64,000 nt of DNA. Origin: Limihaloglobus sulfuriphilus. GTDB lineage: Bacteria > Planctomycetota > Phycisphaerae > Sedimentisphaerales > Sedimentisphaeraceae. Numbering within the stretch: the stretch's first letter is position 1; each line of letters starts with the position of its first letter. The stretch covers positions 1,426,001 through 1,490,000 of the forward strand of contig NZ_CP019646.1 in assembly GCF_001999965.1 (NCBI RefSeq), given 5' to 3'. Made by a program: the position numbers and the translations under genes. Below, one piece after another: positions 23,923-32,916 of the stretch. The notes under the pieces were generated by a model that was not told the DNA's origin, made no database searches, and saw nothing but the letters and a program-made list of their open reading frames with translations.

Positions 23923-24974
23923 AATGCCACCTTCTCGTCATAACAGCCCAGGAACCTGTAGTGATGGCAGCTTTGCTCTACCTGCTCAAGTATGCCGGCC
24001 ACCTCGGGGTCGTCGATAGAGCCCTCAAAATCGAGGAAAAACGCAAACTCGCCCGGCGCATCCGGCATTGAATCGATTCTGGTAAGGTTGATATTCTTCT
24101 TTGCAAACAGCTCGAGAACTCCAAAAAGAGCGCCGGCCTTGTCCGGAGTGGCAAAAACTATCGAGCACTTGGAGCCGTGATTTTTGTTAGCGTCTCTGGA
24201 TATAACAACAAAACGTGTCTGGTTCGTATCCAGATCCTCAATCTGCTCCTGTATGATACTCAGGTTATAAAACCTGGAACTTAGCTTGCTTGCGATAGCG
24301 GCTGTCGCGGCGGGCCGCTCTTCTGCGAGGATTCGTGCGGCTCCGGCAGTGTCATAATGCGCCACCGGCTCAAGGTTGTGCCGCTTGAGGTACTCTCTGC
24401 ACTGTGTCAGCGCTTGCGGGTGTGAATACACACGCCGTATTGCCCGGTAATCAGTCCCCGGAACAGCAAGCAGGCAATGATTTATCGCCATCTTGACTGC
24501 GCCGACTATATGCAGGTCAGACTTGATCAGCTGGCCGTTCACCGCGCCGACCATACCCCCGAGAGTGTTCTCCACCGGAACTATACCGTAATCATAGACT
24601 CCCTGTTCTACGCCGCTGAAGACATCGGCGAATTCATGGCAGGGCATGGGTGCGAGTTTGGGATCCCAAACCATACATGCACTTTCGCTGTAAGCCCCGT
24701 GCTCACCCTGAAAAGCGATAACAGGGCCGATTGACTCCTGAATATTTTTACTCTCCTTAAGTATAAGGGAATAAACATCTTTTATAAAATCACTACGCAG
24801 CAAAGCACTCTCGCACTGCGAAAGCACTTCAAGAATCTGCTTTTCCCGCTGTTCGTCAAAGGTCGTTTCCTTGAACGTCATCGCGATACGGGCGCTTTCC
24901 ATACGGTTTTTCAGCAACTGCACAATCTGGCAGTCAAGCTGATCAATTTTCTGTCTGATTTCGTTTAAGTCCAT
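23919..24974 (-). CDS. pheA: Chorismate mutase / prephenate dehydratase (P-protein)
   Basis: Three domains are visible in 351 residues. An AroQ-type chorismate mutase spans about 1-88 (LNEIRQKIDQLDCQIVQLLKNR). A prephenate dehydratase spans about 95-265 (AFQGEHGAYSE, VPVENTLGGMVG, NQTRFVVISRD with the catalytic Thr-Arg-Phe). A C-terminal ACT domain is at about 275-351 (AGALFGVLELFAKKNINLTRIDSMP). It takes chorismate to phenylpyruvate, and the ACT domain should give phenylalanine feedback. It lies between aroC (52 bp gap) and tyrA (4-bp overlap). Confidence 0.95.
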   Translation of the reverse strand: MDLNEIRQKIDQLDCQIVQLLKNRMESARIAMTFKETTFDEQREKQILEVLSQCESALLRSDFIKDVYSLILKESKNIQESIGPVIAFQGEHGAYSESACMVWDPKLAPMPCHEFADVFSGVEQGVYDYGIVPVENTLGGMVGAVNGQLIKSDLHIVGAVKMAINHCLLAVPGTDYRAIRRVYSHPQALTQCREYLKRHNLEPVAHYDTAGAARILAEERPAATAAIASKLSSRFYNLSIIQEQIEDLDTNQTRFVVISRDANKNHGSKCSIVFATPDKAGALFGVLELFAKKNINLTRIDSMPDAPGEFAFFLDFEGSIDDPEVAGILEQVEQSCHHYRFLGCYDEKVAL

Positions 24975-25026
24975 ATTATTACCTTTCTTCTAATATTACC
25001 GGCCGCATATTTCATCGGCACACTTG

Positions 25027-26043
25027 TCATTGTTTGTACGAATTATCCTGACCTCTAAACGCCTCTCCGGCTTTTCGGGTTAGTATCATGTCCGCCATGG
25101 TTATCGCGGCGGCAGCCTCTATCACCGGAACAATCCTGACAGCAATACACGCATCATGTCGGCCGTGCACCTCGAGTGTCTCCATGCTGCCGGTCGTAAA
25201 GTTCATGGTGGTCTGGGGCTTTGCTATGCTCGATGCCGGCTTGACAGCAACACGGAAAATTATATCGTTGCCGTTAGTTATGCCGCCGTTGATGCCGCCG
25301 GCATGATTGGAGAGCGTACGGCCCTGCTGGGAACAGAACGGATCATTGTGCTCGCTTCCGAGCATCATTGCGGCATTAAAACCGGTGCCGAATTCAATCC
25401 CACGGGTTGCAGGCACCGCAAAGATAAAATGCGATAGCCTGGCCTCTACCGAGTCGAAGAACGGCTCGCCAACACCTGCCTCTATACCTGTTATAAGGCA
25501 CTCGATGAGCCCGCCCACCGAATCGCCTGAATCCGCTGCCTTGGCGATAGTCTCGTCAATTTCCTCACTGCCGCCAACCTGCACAAGACGCGCAGAGGCT
25601 TTTGCGGGGGCGATAATTTTTTTTGCTACAACGCCGGCCGCGACGATTCCCACTGTCAGCCGGCCGCTGAAATGGCCGCTGCCCCGCATGTCCGCGAAAC
25701 CGCCGTATCGCTTATACGCACTGAAATCGGCATGTCCCGGGCGGGGGATGTCCCGAAGGTTGTCATAATCGCTGCTGCGGGTATTGGTGTTCTCAAATAG
25801 TATTGTTATAGGGCTGCCGGTTGTACAGCCGTTTACAACGCCGCTGACGATATTCGGCGAGTCCGGCTCTCTGCGGGGGGTTGTGCCTTTGCCTCCGCCG
25901 CCCTGCCTGCGGGAGAGATCATGCCGAAAGTCCGCTTCGTCAATCGCAAGCCCCGCAGGGCAGCCGTCAATGCAGACACCAACCTTTTTGCCGTGCGATT
26001 CGCCAAAAATACTTATTCTGAATATTCTGCCAAAACTGTTCAT
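25027..26043 (-). CDS. aroC: Chorismate synthase
   Basis: The 338-residue flavin-dependent enzyme makes chorismate from EPSP. Signature segments are present: FGESHG near the start, RRQGGGGKGTTPRREPD, RPGHADFSAYKRYG, RGSGHFSGRLT, SNHAGGINGGI and GRHDACIAVRIVPVIEAAA. It is slightly shorter than the typical ~360 residues. It lies 67 bp after aroA in the same direction, with both last shikimate steps adjacent. Confidence 0.96.
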   Translation of the reverse strand: MNSFGRIFRISIFGESHGKKVGVCIDGCPAGLAIDEADFRHDLSRRQGGGGKGTTPRREPDSPNIVSGVVNGCTTGSPITILFENTNTRSSDYDNLRDIPRPGHADFSAYKRYGGFADMRGSGHFSGRLTVGIVAAGVVAKKIIAPAKASARLVQVGGSEEIDETIAKAADSGDSVGGLIECLITGIEAGVGEPFFDSVEARLSHFIFAVPATRGIEFGTGFNAAMMLGSEHNDPFCSQQGRTLSNHAGGINGGITNGNDIIFRVAVKPASSIAKPQTTMNFTTGSMETLEVHGRHDACIAVRIVPVIEAAAAITMADMILTRKAGEAFRGQDNSYKQ

Positions 26044-26110
26044 AATCTTTTTTTTCTTGAATTTTATCAGACTGATCTGACCGATCCGACCGATAACTAT
26101 TGCCTGTTGC

Positions 26111-27364
26111 CTAATGCCTAATGCCTATTTTCCCAAACTGCTCAAAAAAGCCCGGCCACGATTTCGCGGCGCATTCGGGATCTTCTATTTCTACCATTTC
26201 ACCTTCAAGCCCGCAAGCATACGCCGCCGCCGCCATTGCAATACGGTGATCCCCGCAGGCATTTATCCTGCCGCCGGTGCCCGTTCCGCCGATGATGTAC
26301 ATGGTATTGTTTTTTAAAGATATTTCCACACCTAAACGGCCGAACTGCTCCTGAAGCACTGCCGCCCTGTCGCTTTCTTTGTGTCGAAGACGGGATACGC
26401 CGGTAATCTCCGATACGCCGTCGCAGTGTGCCGCCAAAGCCGTCAGCGGCGGAAACAGATCCGGGCACTCTGTCGCATCAAAACTGAAGCCCTTAAGCCT
26501 GCCGCGTGATGCGGTTATTTCTCCGGCATCTGCGTCAATATCAATATTTGCACCTGCCGCTTCTATTGCCTGCAATACCGCGATATCGGCCTGTTTGGTA
26601 TCTGTTCGCAGCCCCGCCGCGGTTACCGGCCCGCCAAGAGCACCGGCAGCAAGCACAAACGCCGCGCCGCTCCAGTCGCCCTCAACGGTATAGTCGCGGC
26701 TTTGGTATTTCTGGCCGCCCGGAACGATAAACCGCGTATATCCCTCACGTCCGTATTCGATGCCGAAAGCATCCATCACCTGCAGCGTCATATCAATATA
26801 CGGTTTGCTGGCAAGACTGCTGACATTTATCACCGAGTCGTGCCGGGCCCTTGCACAGGCAATCAGCAGTCCGGAGAGCAGCTGTGAGCTCATTGACGCA
26901 TCTAGTGTTACTTCGCCGCCTTTAAGCGGGCCTTTGACTGTGATGGGCAATAAGCCGTTGTTGGTCGAGACCCGGGCGCCGAGTGCCCGCAGCGGTGATT
27001 CAGCCATTGACATGGGCCTCTTTGTCAGCCCGCCCGAACCGGTCAGCGTAACCTCCGTATCAAGCAGTGCCGCAATCGGCGTGTACATGCGGATACACAG
27101 CCCCGCCTCGCCGCAGCAGAGCTCTCTTGACGGGGCTTTGAGCCCGCCTGTGATCAGAACGCTGTTATTGGCCGGCGTGGAGACTTCCGCACCAAGCGAA
27201 GAGGCTACATCCATTCCAGCCACGCAGTCATCACAGAGAGAGATGTTCCGCAGGCAAGACCGGCCGTCACACAAAAGAGCCGCCGCGACGGCCCGCTGCA
27301 TCATGCTCTTGGACGGCTCAACCATTACGCGGCCTTTTGCCTTAGCTGTTTTTAAGCATATCAT
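26111..27364 (-). CDS. aroA: 3-phosphoshikimate 1-carboxyvinyltransferase (EPSP synthase)
   Basis: This 417-residue enzyme joins shikimate-3-phosphate with PEP. The N-terminal active-site segment reads VMVEPSKSMMQRAVAAALL, where the common PGSKS is EPSKS. The second PEP segment is GEAGLCIRMYTPIAALL instead of GNAGTxMR, and later motifs include EGDWSGAAFVLAAGALG, ECPDLFPPLTALAAHC and DHRIAMAAA. I chose ATG 27364, which lies 23 bp inside the end of aroK and begins the homology; an upstream start would add 12 unrelated residues. The motif variation suggests a divergent subclass. Confidence 0.93.
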   Translation of the reverse strand: MICLKTAKAKGRVMVEPSKSMMQRAVAAALLCDGRSCLRNISLCDDCVAGMDVASSLGAEVSTPANNSVLITGGLKAPSRELCCGEAGLCIRMYTPIAALLDTEVTLTGSGGLTKRPMSMAESPLRALGARVSTNNGLLPITVKGPLKGGEVTLDASMSSQLLSGLLIACARARHDSVINVSSLASKPYIDMTLQVMDAFGIEYGREGYTRFIVPGGQKYQSRDYTVEGDWSGAAFVLAAGALGGPVTAAGLRTDTKQADIAVLQAIEAAGANIDIDADAGEITASRGRLKGFSFDATECPDLFPPLTALAAHCDGVSEITGVSRLRHKESDRAAVLQEQFGRLGVEISLKNNTMYIIGGTGTGGRINACGDHRIAMAAAAYACGLEGEMVEIEDPECAAKSWPGFFEQFGKIGIRH

Positions 27365-27878
27365 ATATTTCCCGGGCTGTTGTCTCAATATCTTTGTCAC
27401 TTCTGTTAATTACAACATCCGCCGCCTGTTTGTACAGAGGTTTGCGTTTCTCATACAGCTCTCTGGCAAAATCAGACGAATCCTCGCGGTCAAGCAGCGG
27501 CCTGCTGCCGCTCTGTACCCTCTCAAGACAAACGTCGATATCCTGTTCGAGCCAGACGACTTCAGCGTGCTTTGCAAGTAATTGCCGGTTACGCTCTGAA
27601 ATAACTATACCGCCGCCGCACGAGAGTATGACACCCCTGCCGCTGGTAAGATAATCCTCCATCAGCGACGATTCAAGCCGGCGAAAATAATCCTCACCGT
27701 GCTCGCGGAAGACAGAGGGAATATCCGTCCCGCTGCGGTCTTCAATGATGCTGTCCAGATCTACCAGCTCGCGGTCGGTCAGCTTTGCCAGCTCAGTACC
27801 AACGGCGGTCTTGCCGACACCCATAAACCCGATAAGGGCAATGGGTCTTTCTGTAATGTTATGTTTTGATTTTTGCAT
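27342..27878 (-). CDS. aroK: Shikimate kinase
   Basis: The 178-residue P-loop kinase has Walker A GFMGVGKTAVG, a DLD shikimate-binding motif (ELVDLDSIIE), FREHGEDYFRRLE, the CGGG loop (LSCGGGIVI) and the lid R-P-L-L (GSRPLLDRE). It phosphorylates shikimate with ATP. It overlaps aroA by 23 bp and follows aroB by 60 bp, so supply steps 2, 5 and 6 of the pathway are co-transcribed. Confidence 0.95.
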   Translation of the reverse strand: MQKSKHNITERPIALIGFMGVGKTAVGTELAKLTDRELVDLDSIIEDRSGTDIPSVFREHGEDYFRRLESSLMEDYLTSGRGVILSCGGGIVISERNRQLLAKHAEVVWLEQDIDVCLERVQSGSRPLLDREDSSDFARELYEKRKPLYKQAADVVINRSDKDIETTAREIYDMLKNS

Positions 27879-27938
27879 AATGTTTTAAAATTATCAGACT
27901 GATCAGTCCGATACGACCGATACTGTTGCCTATATCAC

Positions 27939-28973
27939 TCAAAATTCAAATCCGCGTATTATCTCCTGCAACCTCGCAATCGGGATGGGTTTTATAACAG
28001 CCTTTCCCAAATCCTCGAGCAGGATAAAATCTATCTCCCCGCCGTGGCGCTTTTTGTCGCCCGCTATCGCATCAGCCAGAACTGAGGCTTTTTCATGCAG
28101 TGACACCGGCAGGCCGGCAGTCTCGATTAAGCCTTTCAGCCGTTGATGTTTATCTTCGCAAAGCAGACCCATCTCTACTGAAAGCCTTGATGCGATGCAC
28201 ATACCCACGCTGACCGCCTGGCCGTGGGCAAGTTTACAGACCTTTTCTATAGCATGGGCGAATGTGTGGCCAAAGTTGAGTGTTTTTCTAAGCCCCGACT
28301 CCCGCTCGTCCTGGGCGACAACTTCAGCCTTAATTGAAACAGACTCATAAACCAGAGTCTCAACAGTACTTATATCACGTTTGAGCAGACCTCTCATGTT
28401 ATCTTCGATATTCTCAAAATGCCTGGCGTCTCGTATCGCGCCGTGCTTGATCATCTCCGCAAGCCCGCAGCGATAGTCAGATTCTCTCAGCGTAGCCAGC
28501 GTGGAGACATCGCATACAACAAACCGCGGCTGGCTGAACACGCCGACAATATTTTTATAGCCATGAAAATTTACACCGTTTTTGCCGCCGACTGACGCGT
28601 CAATATTTGCCAGCAGTGTCGTAGAGATAAAGCCAAAATCAATGCCCCGCATATATGTTGACGCGGCGAATCCGGCTGTGTCGCAGACGATACCCCCGCC
28701 AACCGCCAGTATAAACCATGACCGGTCAGCGCCGCACTCGAGCAGCCCCGAATATATCTTTTCAAGCCCGCCAAGTGTCTTATTCTCCTCGCCCGGTACC
28801 GTCGTAATAACCGGACAATCGGGGAATCTCTCCGCGTATATCCCGGCAACGTTTGAATCGGTTATGATAACCGCCGGCTTATCCTCCGGCACAAACCGCG
28901 AGAAATCGCCGCCGAAATCACCGACAAGAACCCGGCTACCACCGCTTTGAGCATGTACAGTCAATTCTTTCAT
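27939..28973 (-). CDS. aroB: 3-dehydroquinate synthase
   Basis: The 344-residue NAD-dependent enzyme cyclises DAHP. The NAD site shows LAVGGGIVCDTAGFAASTYMRG (in two parts) and STTLLANIDASVGGKNGVNF. Metal ligands are expected in GLAEMIKHG (Glu), NFGHTFAHAIE (His) and KLAHGQAVSVGM (His). All are intact. It lies 16 bp after a small nucleotidyltransferase gene that interrupts the otherwise aromatic series. Confidence 0.95.
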   Translation of the reverse strand: MKELTVHAQSGGSRVLVGDFGGDFSRFVPEDKPAVIITDSNVAGIYAERFPDCPVITTVPGEENKTLGGLEKIYSGLLECGADRSWFILAVGGGIVCDTAGFAASTYMRGIDFGFISTTLLANIDASVGGKNGVNFHGYKNIVGVFSQPRFVVCDVSTLATLRESDYRCGLAEMIKHGAIRDARHFENIEDNMRGLLKRDISTVETLVYESVSIKAEVVAQDERESGLRKTLNFGHTFAHAIEKVCKLAHGQAVSVGMCIASRLSVEMGLLCEDKHQRLKGLIETAGLPVSLHEKASVLADAIAGDKKRHGGEIDFILLEDLGKAVIKPIPIARLQEIIRGFEF

Positions 28974-28989
28974 CTATAATTCTTTGCGG

Positions 28990-29259
28990 TCAACCATAAA
29001 TAACAGTCCCTGTGTGTTTTATCAGGCGATTAAACTTTGAATCCTTTTTTAGATCAATAAGATCAACCGGTTTATCAACAGCAAACATTAAATCAGCATA
29101 AAAATTAAAAAAATCTTTATCCGCGACACCTTCTACCGCAAGATCAATGTCGTTTGCCTTAACATTAGGAATTTGCGAGGAACCAAAAAGTAAAACTTTT
29201 TCCACGTGATATTTTTCGCACACTCCCAATATGGCTTGTTTTTCATGATCGCTTATCAT
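28990..29259 (-). CDS. MNT-type minimal nucleotidyltransferase
   Basis: The 89-residue protein is a minimal nucleotidyltransferase domain: helix, then VLLFGSSQIPNVKANDIDLAVEG in two pieces, giving GSS and the DxD pair (DIDLA), then a third Asp in KPVDLIDLKK. Such proteins normally pair with a HEPN protein as an antitoxin that AMPylates or otherwise modifies the toxin. No HEPN partner is present here. It sits inside the aromatic operon between DAHP synthase (28 bp) and aroB (16 bp) and has no link to the pathway. Confidence 0.85.
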   Translation of the reverse strand: MISDHEKQAILGVCEKYHVEKVLLFGSSQIPNVKANDIDLAVEGVADKDFFNFYADLMFAVDKPVDLIDLKKDSKFNRLIKHTGTVIYG

Positions 29260-29287
29260 ATTAAACCTTTAATTGAGATTAAAGTTT

Positions 29288-30130
29288 CTACTCCTGTTCC
29301 ACAGCAGCAGGGAGTTTTTTTATCTCTGCCATACATTCGTTTAACTTGTTTATCCTTGCCATCATACGCTTGAACATTGGAATACTCAGTGCCTGGGCTT
29401 TATCGCACATTGCCTCTTCGGGCTTGCAATGCACCTCGACGGTGATCCCGTCCGCGCCGGCAGCGAAGGCCGCCAGACTCATCGGCTCAATCATGGACAA
29501 AAGTCCCGTAGCGTGCGAAGGATCAACGATTATCGGCAGATGCGAGAGCTCGAGAACCGCCTGTACAGCGCTTAAATCAAGCGTGTTGCGTGTGTACGTC
29601 TCGAACGTCCTGATGCCGCGTTCACACAGAATAACGTCCTTGTTGCCCTCTGCGAGTATATACTCGGCGCAGTAGAGCCATTCATTGATTGTTGAGTGCA
29701 TTCCCCGTTTGAGCAGCACCGGCTTGTTCGCCCTGCCGACTTCCTTAAGCAGCGAAAAGTTCTGCATGTTGCGTGTGCCGACCTGCAATATGTCGGCATA
29801 TTCACATACCCAGGAGACATCACGCGGGTCTAAAACCTCGGTCACGACGGGCAGGCCCGTCTCACGTGAAGCTGTTCGGAGAATCTTGAGTCCCTCGAGC
29901 CCGAGCCCCTGGAATGCATACGGCGAAGTACGCGGCTTAAAAGCTCCGCCGCGGAGCATTGTAGCGCCGCCCTCTTTTACGCCGATGGCTGTTTCTACGG
30001 TCTGTTTTTCACTCTCTACACTGCACGGACCGGCTATAACCGTTAAATCCTGCCCGATTTTTGTGCCGCCCACCTCGATGATGGTTTTATGCTCGGGTGA
30101 CTGTTTTTGGCATAATTTTAAATCTTTCAT
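29288..30130 (-). CDS. aroF: 3-deoxy-7-phosphoheptulonate (DAHP) synthase, type I-beta, no regulatory domain
   Basis: This TIM-barrel aldolase joins PEP and erythrose-4-phosphate as the committed step. The barrel shows VIAGPCSVES, MLRGGAFKPRTSPY, LQVGTRNMQN, VLLKRGMHSTINEW, IIVDPSHATG and GITVEVHCKPEEA. It belongs to the KDO8P synthase-like I-beta group. Only ~30 residues precede the barrel, so the N-terminal ferredoxin-like feedback domain of the Thermotoga enzyme is missing, and no chorismate mutase is fused. Allosteric control by aromatic amino acids is therefore unlikely, which shifts control toward transcription. Confidence 0.93.
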   Translation of the reverse strand: MKDLKLCQKQSPEHKTIIEVGGTKIGQDLTVIAGPCSVESEKQTVETAIGVKEGGATMLRGGAFKPRTSPYAFQGLGLEGLKILRTASRETGLPVVTEVLDPRDVSWVCEYADILQVGTRNMQNFSLLKEVGRANKPVLLKRGMHSTINEWLYCAEYILAEGNKDVILCERGIRTFETYTRNTLDLSAVQAVLELSHLPIIVDPSHATGLLSMIEPMSLAAFAAGADGITVEVHCKPEEAMCDKAQALSIPMFKRMMARINKLNECMAEIKKLPAAVEQE

Positions 30131-30236
30131 GATATTCTCGTTTATTTATTCAAAAGTTTTCAATTCAGTATCATTTTATCTAATTTTAACCTGTTGTCTT
30201 GTAATATTTTGCTTAATTTTCATTAAACAGCGGCGG

Positions 30237-31037
30237 TCAATATCGGTCCAGTGCCCCTCGAAAACCACGCACAAAATCGCCCATGATTTTCGGCAAATCG
30301 GGATTGTCGGGATTTTTCTCGATCACCTTTTCGAATGCGCTGCCAATTACTATCCCGTCAGCATGGCCGGCCATGGCAAAAGCATCCTCAGGCGTGGAGA
30401 TTCCAAAACCAACGCACAGCGGCAAATCTGTCTGCCGGCGGATCCTGTCAACATATCTGCCGACGCCGTCAATATCTATGCCGCCGGTGCCGGTAACTCC
30501 GGTACGTGATATCAGATACAGGAACCCTCTCGAGGCAGTCGAAATCAGCTTCACCCGCTCGTCGTATGTTGTCGGAGCAATAAGGTGAATGACTACAAGC
30601 TCATTGCCGGGCCATTTATCGGTCAGCTCGCCGGCCTCTTCGGGCGGCAAATCAACAATCAGCACGCCGTCAGCGCCCGCCGCGGTAGCATCCTCGTAAA
30701 ACCTTTCTCCGTAAGCTATTATCGGATTGTAATAGCTGAACAGCACCACCGGCACATCCGCGTCATACGAGCGAATATCGCGGACAATATCAAAGCACAC
30801 ACCCATATTGACACCCGCCGCGAGTGCCCGGCTGCTGGAACGCTGGATAACAGGCCCGTCTGCCGTCGGATCGGAGAACGGAACACCAAGCTCCAAAACA
30901 TCAAGCCCGCCGGCGATCATCTCACGAATCAGCTTCTTAGACATCTCAACAGACGGATCGCCTGCCGAGATAAAGCCGACTAAAGCCTTGCGGCCGTTTT
31001 TCTTATATTCTGCAAATCGTTTTTCAATCCTGTTCAT
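30237..31037 (-). CDS. trpA: Tryptophan synthase alpha chain
   Basis: The 266-residue TIM-barrel cleaves indole-3-glycerol phosphate. Catalytic Glu and Asp lie in LELGVPFSDPTADGPVIQ; the active-site loop is LIAPTTYDERV; the phosphate-binding part is CVGFGISTPEDA and GIVIGSAFE. Length matches the family (about 268). It follows trpB by 20 bp, the usual order for assembling the alpha2-beta2 complex. A 106-bp gap to the DAHP synthase gene is one of the wider spaces in the operon. Confidence 0.96.
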   Translation of the reverse strand: MNRIEKRFAEYKKNGRKALVGFISAGDPSVEMSKKLIREMIAGGLDVLELGVPFSDPTADGPVIQRSSSRALAAGVNMGVCFDIVRDIRSYDADVPVVLFSYYNPIIAYGERFYEDATAAGADGVLIVDLPPEEAGELTDKWPGNELVVIHLIAPTTYDERVKLISTASRGFLYLISRTGVTGTGGIDIDGVGRYVDRIRRQTDLPLCVGFGISTPEDAFAMAGHADGIVIGSAFEKVIEKNPDNPDLPKIMGDFVRGFRGALDRY

Positions 31038-31057
31038 AGTAAAATCCGTATATTCTT

Positions 31058-32266
31058 TTATTTTGTGGTTTTTCCAATTATTGCAAGCGCATGCGCCAGG
31101 TCTTTATCTCCGCGGCCCGAAAGGTTTACAAGTATAACCTCGTCTTTGCTCCTGCTGCGGGCCTCTTTGAGAGCTGAGGCCAGAGCGTGTGAGCTTTCAA
31201 GAGCGGGGATAATCCCCTCAAAACGCGAAAGCATTTTGAACGCCTCTATCGCTTCATCATCTGTTACCGGCACATAACGAACGCGTCCAAGCTCTTTTAA
31301 CAGAGAATGTTCGGGCCCTACGCCGGGATAATCTAATCCTGCCGAGACAGAGTATGCGTGTTTTATCTGACCGTCTTCGTCCTGGAGCAGATACGACTTT
31401 GAGCCGTGCAGGACACCGACCGTGCCCTTGCACAGCGGCGCCGCGTGTCTGCCGGTCTCGATACCCTCGCCTGCCGCCTCTACGCCGATCATCTCGACCT
31501 CATCACCGATAAACGGATAGAACAACCCCATCGCGTTGCTGCCGCCGCCGACACAGGCTACGAGCACATCGGGCAGCCTGCCGATAAGCTCTTTGATCTG
31601 CGTGCGTGCTTCGATGCCGATAATCTTCTGAAACTCACGAACCATCACCGGATACGGATGCGGGCCGGCAACCGTGCCGATAACATAAAACGTATCCTCT
31701 ACCGCTTCGACCCAGTACCGCATCGCCTCGTTCATAGCGTCCTTGAGCGTACCGGTACCGCTGGAAACCGGCACAACCGTCGCGCCGAGAAGCCCCATAC
31801 GCTGAACATTGGGCTGCTGCCGCTCGATATCCTCGACACCCATGAACACCTTGCACTCCATACCCATCAGCGCCGCGGTCGTAGCCGTCGCCACACCGTG
31901 CTGGCCGGCGCCGGTCTCGGCGATAACCCGGTTTTTGCCCATGTATTTGGCGAGCAGTGTCTGGCCGACTGTGTTGTTTATCTTGTGTGCGCCGGAATGG
32001 GCTAAGTCCTCACGTTTAAGGTATATCTGAGCGCCGCCGATATGCTCCGAGAGCCTGCCGGCATGATAAACGGGTGTAGGCCGGCCGACATAGTGCTTTA
32101 AAAGAGAGTTAAACTCCGCAAGAAATGACTTGTCGATGATATATTTTTCAAATGCCGCCGCCGCTTCTATCAGTGCGGGCATAAGCGTCTCGCCGACATA
32201 GATGCCGCCGAACTCGCCGAAATGGCCCCGCTGATCAGGGTAGTTGTAGTCAAACATTCCGTTCAT
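31058..32266 (-). CDS. trpB: Tryptophan synthase beta chain
   Basis: This 402-residue PLP enzyme condenses indole with serine. The PLP lysine lies in [13 protein letters not shown]; the phosphate-binding GGGSNAMG, the catalytic Glu region ([13 protein letters not shown]) and the C-terminal SGRGDKD are all present. It is of the trpB1 type, which works with TrpA. ATG overlaps the trpF stop by 4 bp. A second ATG three codons in is possible. Confidence 0.97.
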   Translation of the reverse strand: MNGMFDYNYPDQRGHFGEFGGIYVGETLMPALIEAAAAFEKYIIDKSFLAEFNSLLKHYVGRPTPVYHAGRLSEHIGGAQIYLKREDLAHSGAHKINNTVGQTLLAKYMGKNRVIAETGAGQHGVATATTAALMGMECKVFMGVEDIERQQPNVQRMGLLGATVVPVSSGTGTLKDAMNEAMRYWVEAVEDTFYVIGTVAGPHPYPVMVREFQKIIGIEARTQIKELIGRLPDVLVACVGGGSNAMGLFYPFIGDEVEMIGVEAAGEGIETGRHAAPLCKGTVGVLHGSKSYLLQDEDGQIKHAYSVSAGLDYPGVGPEHSLLKELGRVRYVPVTDDEAIEAFKMLSRFEGIIPALESSHALASALKEARSRSKDEVILVNLSGRGDKDLAHALAIIGKTTK

Positions 32267-32916
32267 ATTAAAATTCTCCTCAAAGGAACATTTATTTTCA
32301 AATTTTTTGCGCTGTTTATAAATTTTTCAACAAGTTTTATATCTTTTATCCCCGGGCCTATCTCGAGGCTGCTCGAAGCGTCCACGCCGTCCGGCAGTGC
32401 CGCCTCACACGCCCGAGCCAGATTGTCCGGCCCAAGCCCGCCGGCAAGCAGAACCGCCCTTTTGCGGAACCGCTCTGGGATATGATAATTCCAGACCGTA
32501 CCGTTGCCGCCGGGCAATTCGCCTTTTGAGCCTTCGATCAGATAAACATCCGCCGGATAATCAACCAAAGGCAGTGAATCGGGACGGAAAAATTTTATCA
32601 CCTTTATGCCGGCACCCATTATTTCCCGGGCATCTTCGGCAGGTTCATTGCCGTGCAGCTGAACAGCCGCGAGTTTGAGATTCTGTGCGGTTTTTATAAT
32701 CTTCGCCGGTGTCTCATTGACAAACACTCCCACACACGGCACTGGAGCCGCCGCATTAGCAATACGCCTGGCCAGCGATACATCCACATTTCGCGGGCTT
32801 GGCGGATAGAAAACGAGCCCGATCGCATCGGCTCCCGCCGCAGCGGTCAGCTCTGCCTGCCGCGGATGTGTTATGCCGCATATCTTCACAAAAAGTTTGT
32901 CGCTATTTCCTGTCAT
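32263..32916 (-). CDS. trpF: Phosphoribosylanthranilate isomerase
   Basis: The 217-residue TIM barrel starts [18 protein letters not shown]; the catalytic Cys is in KICG and the Asp in the C-terminal GVDASSSLE segment, with the phosphate loop [10 protein letters not shown] use ATG 32916, which overlaps the trpC stop by four bases (ATGA), instead of a longer frame whose first 49 residues overlap trpC. Its end overlaps trpB by 4 bp. trpC and trpF are separate genes here, unlike the fused enterobacterial enzyme. Confidence 0.94.
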   Translation of the reverse strand: MTGNSDKLFVKICGITHPRQAELTAAAGADAIGLVFYPPSPRNVDVSLARRIANAAAPVPCVGVFVNETPAKIIKTAQNLKLAAVQLHGNEPAEDAREIMGAGIKVIKFFRPDSLPLVDYPADVYLIEGSKGELPGGNGTVWNYHIPERFRKRAVLLAGGLGPDNLARACEAALPDGVDASSSLEIGPGIKDIKLVEKFINSAKNLKINVPLRRILI

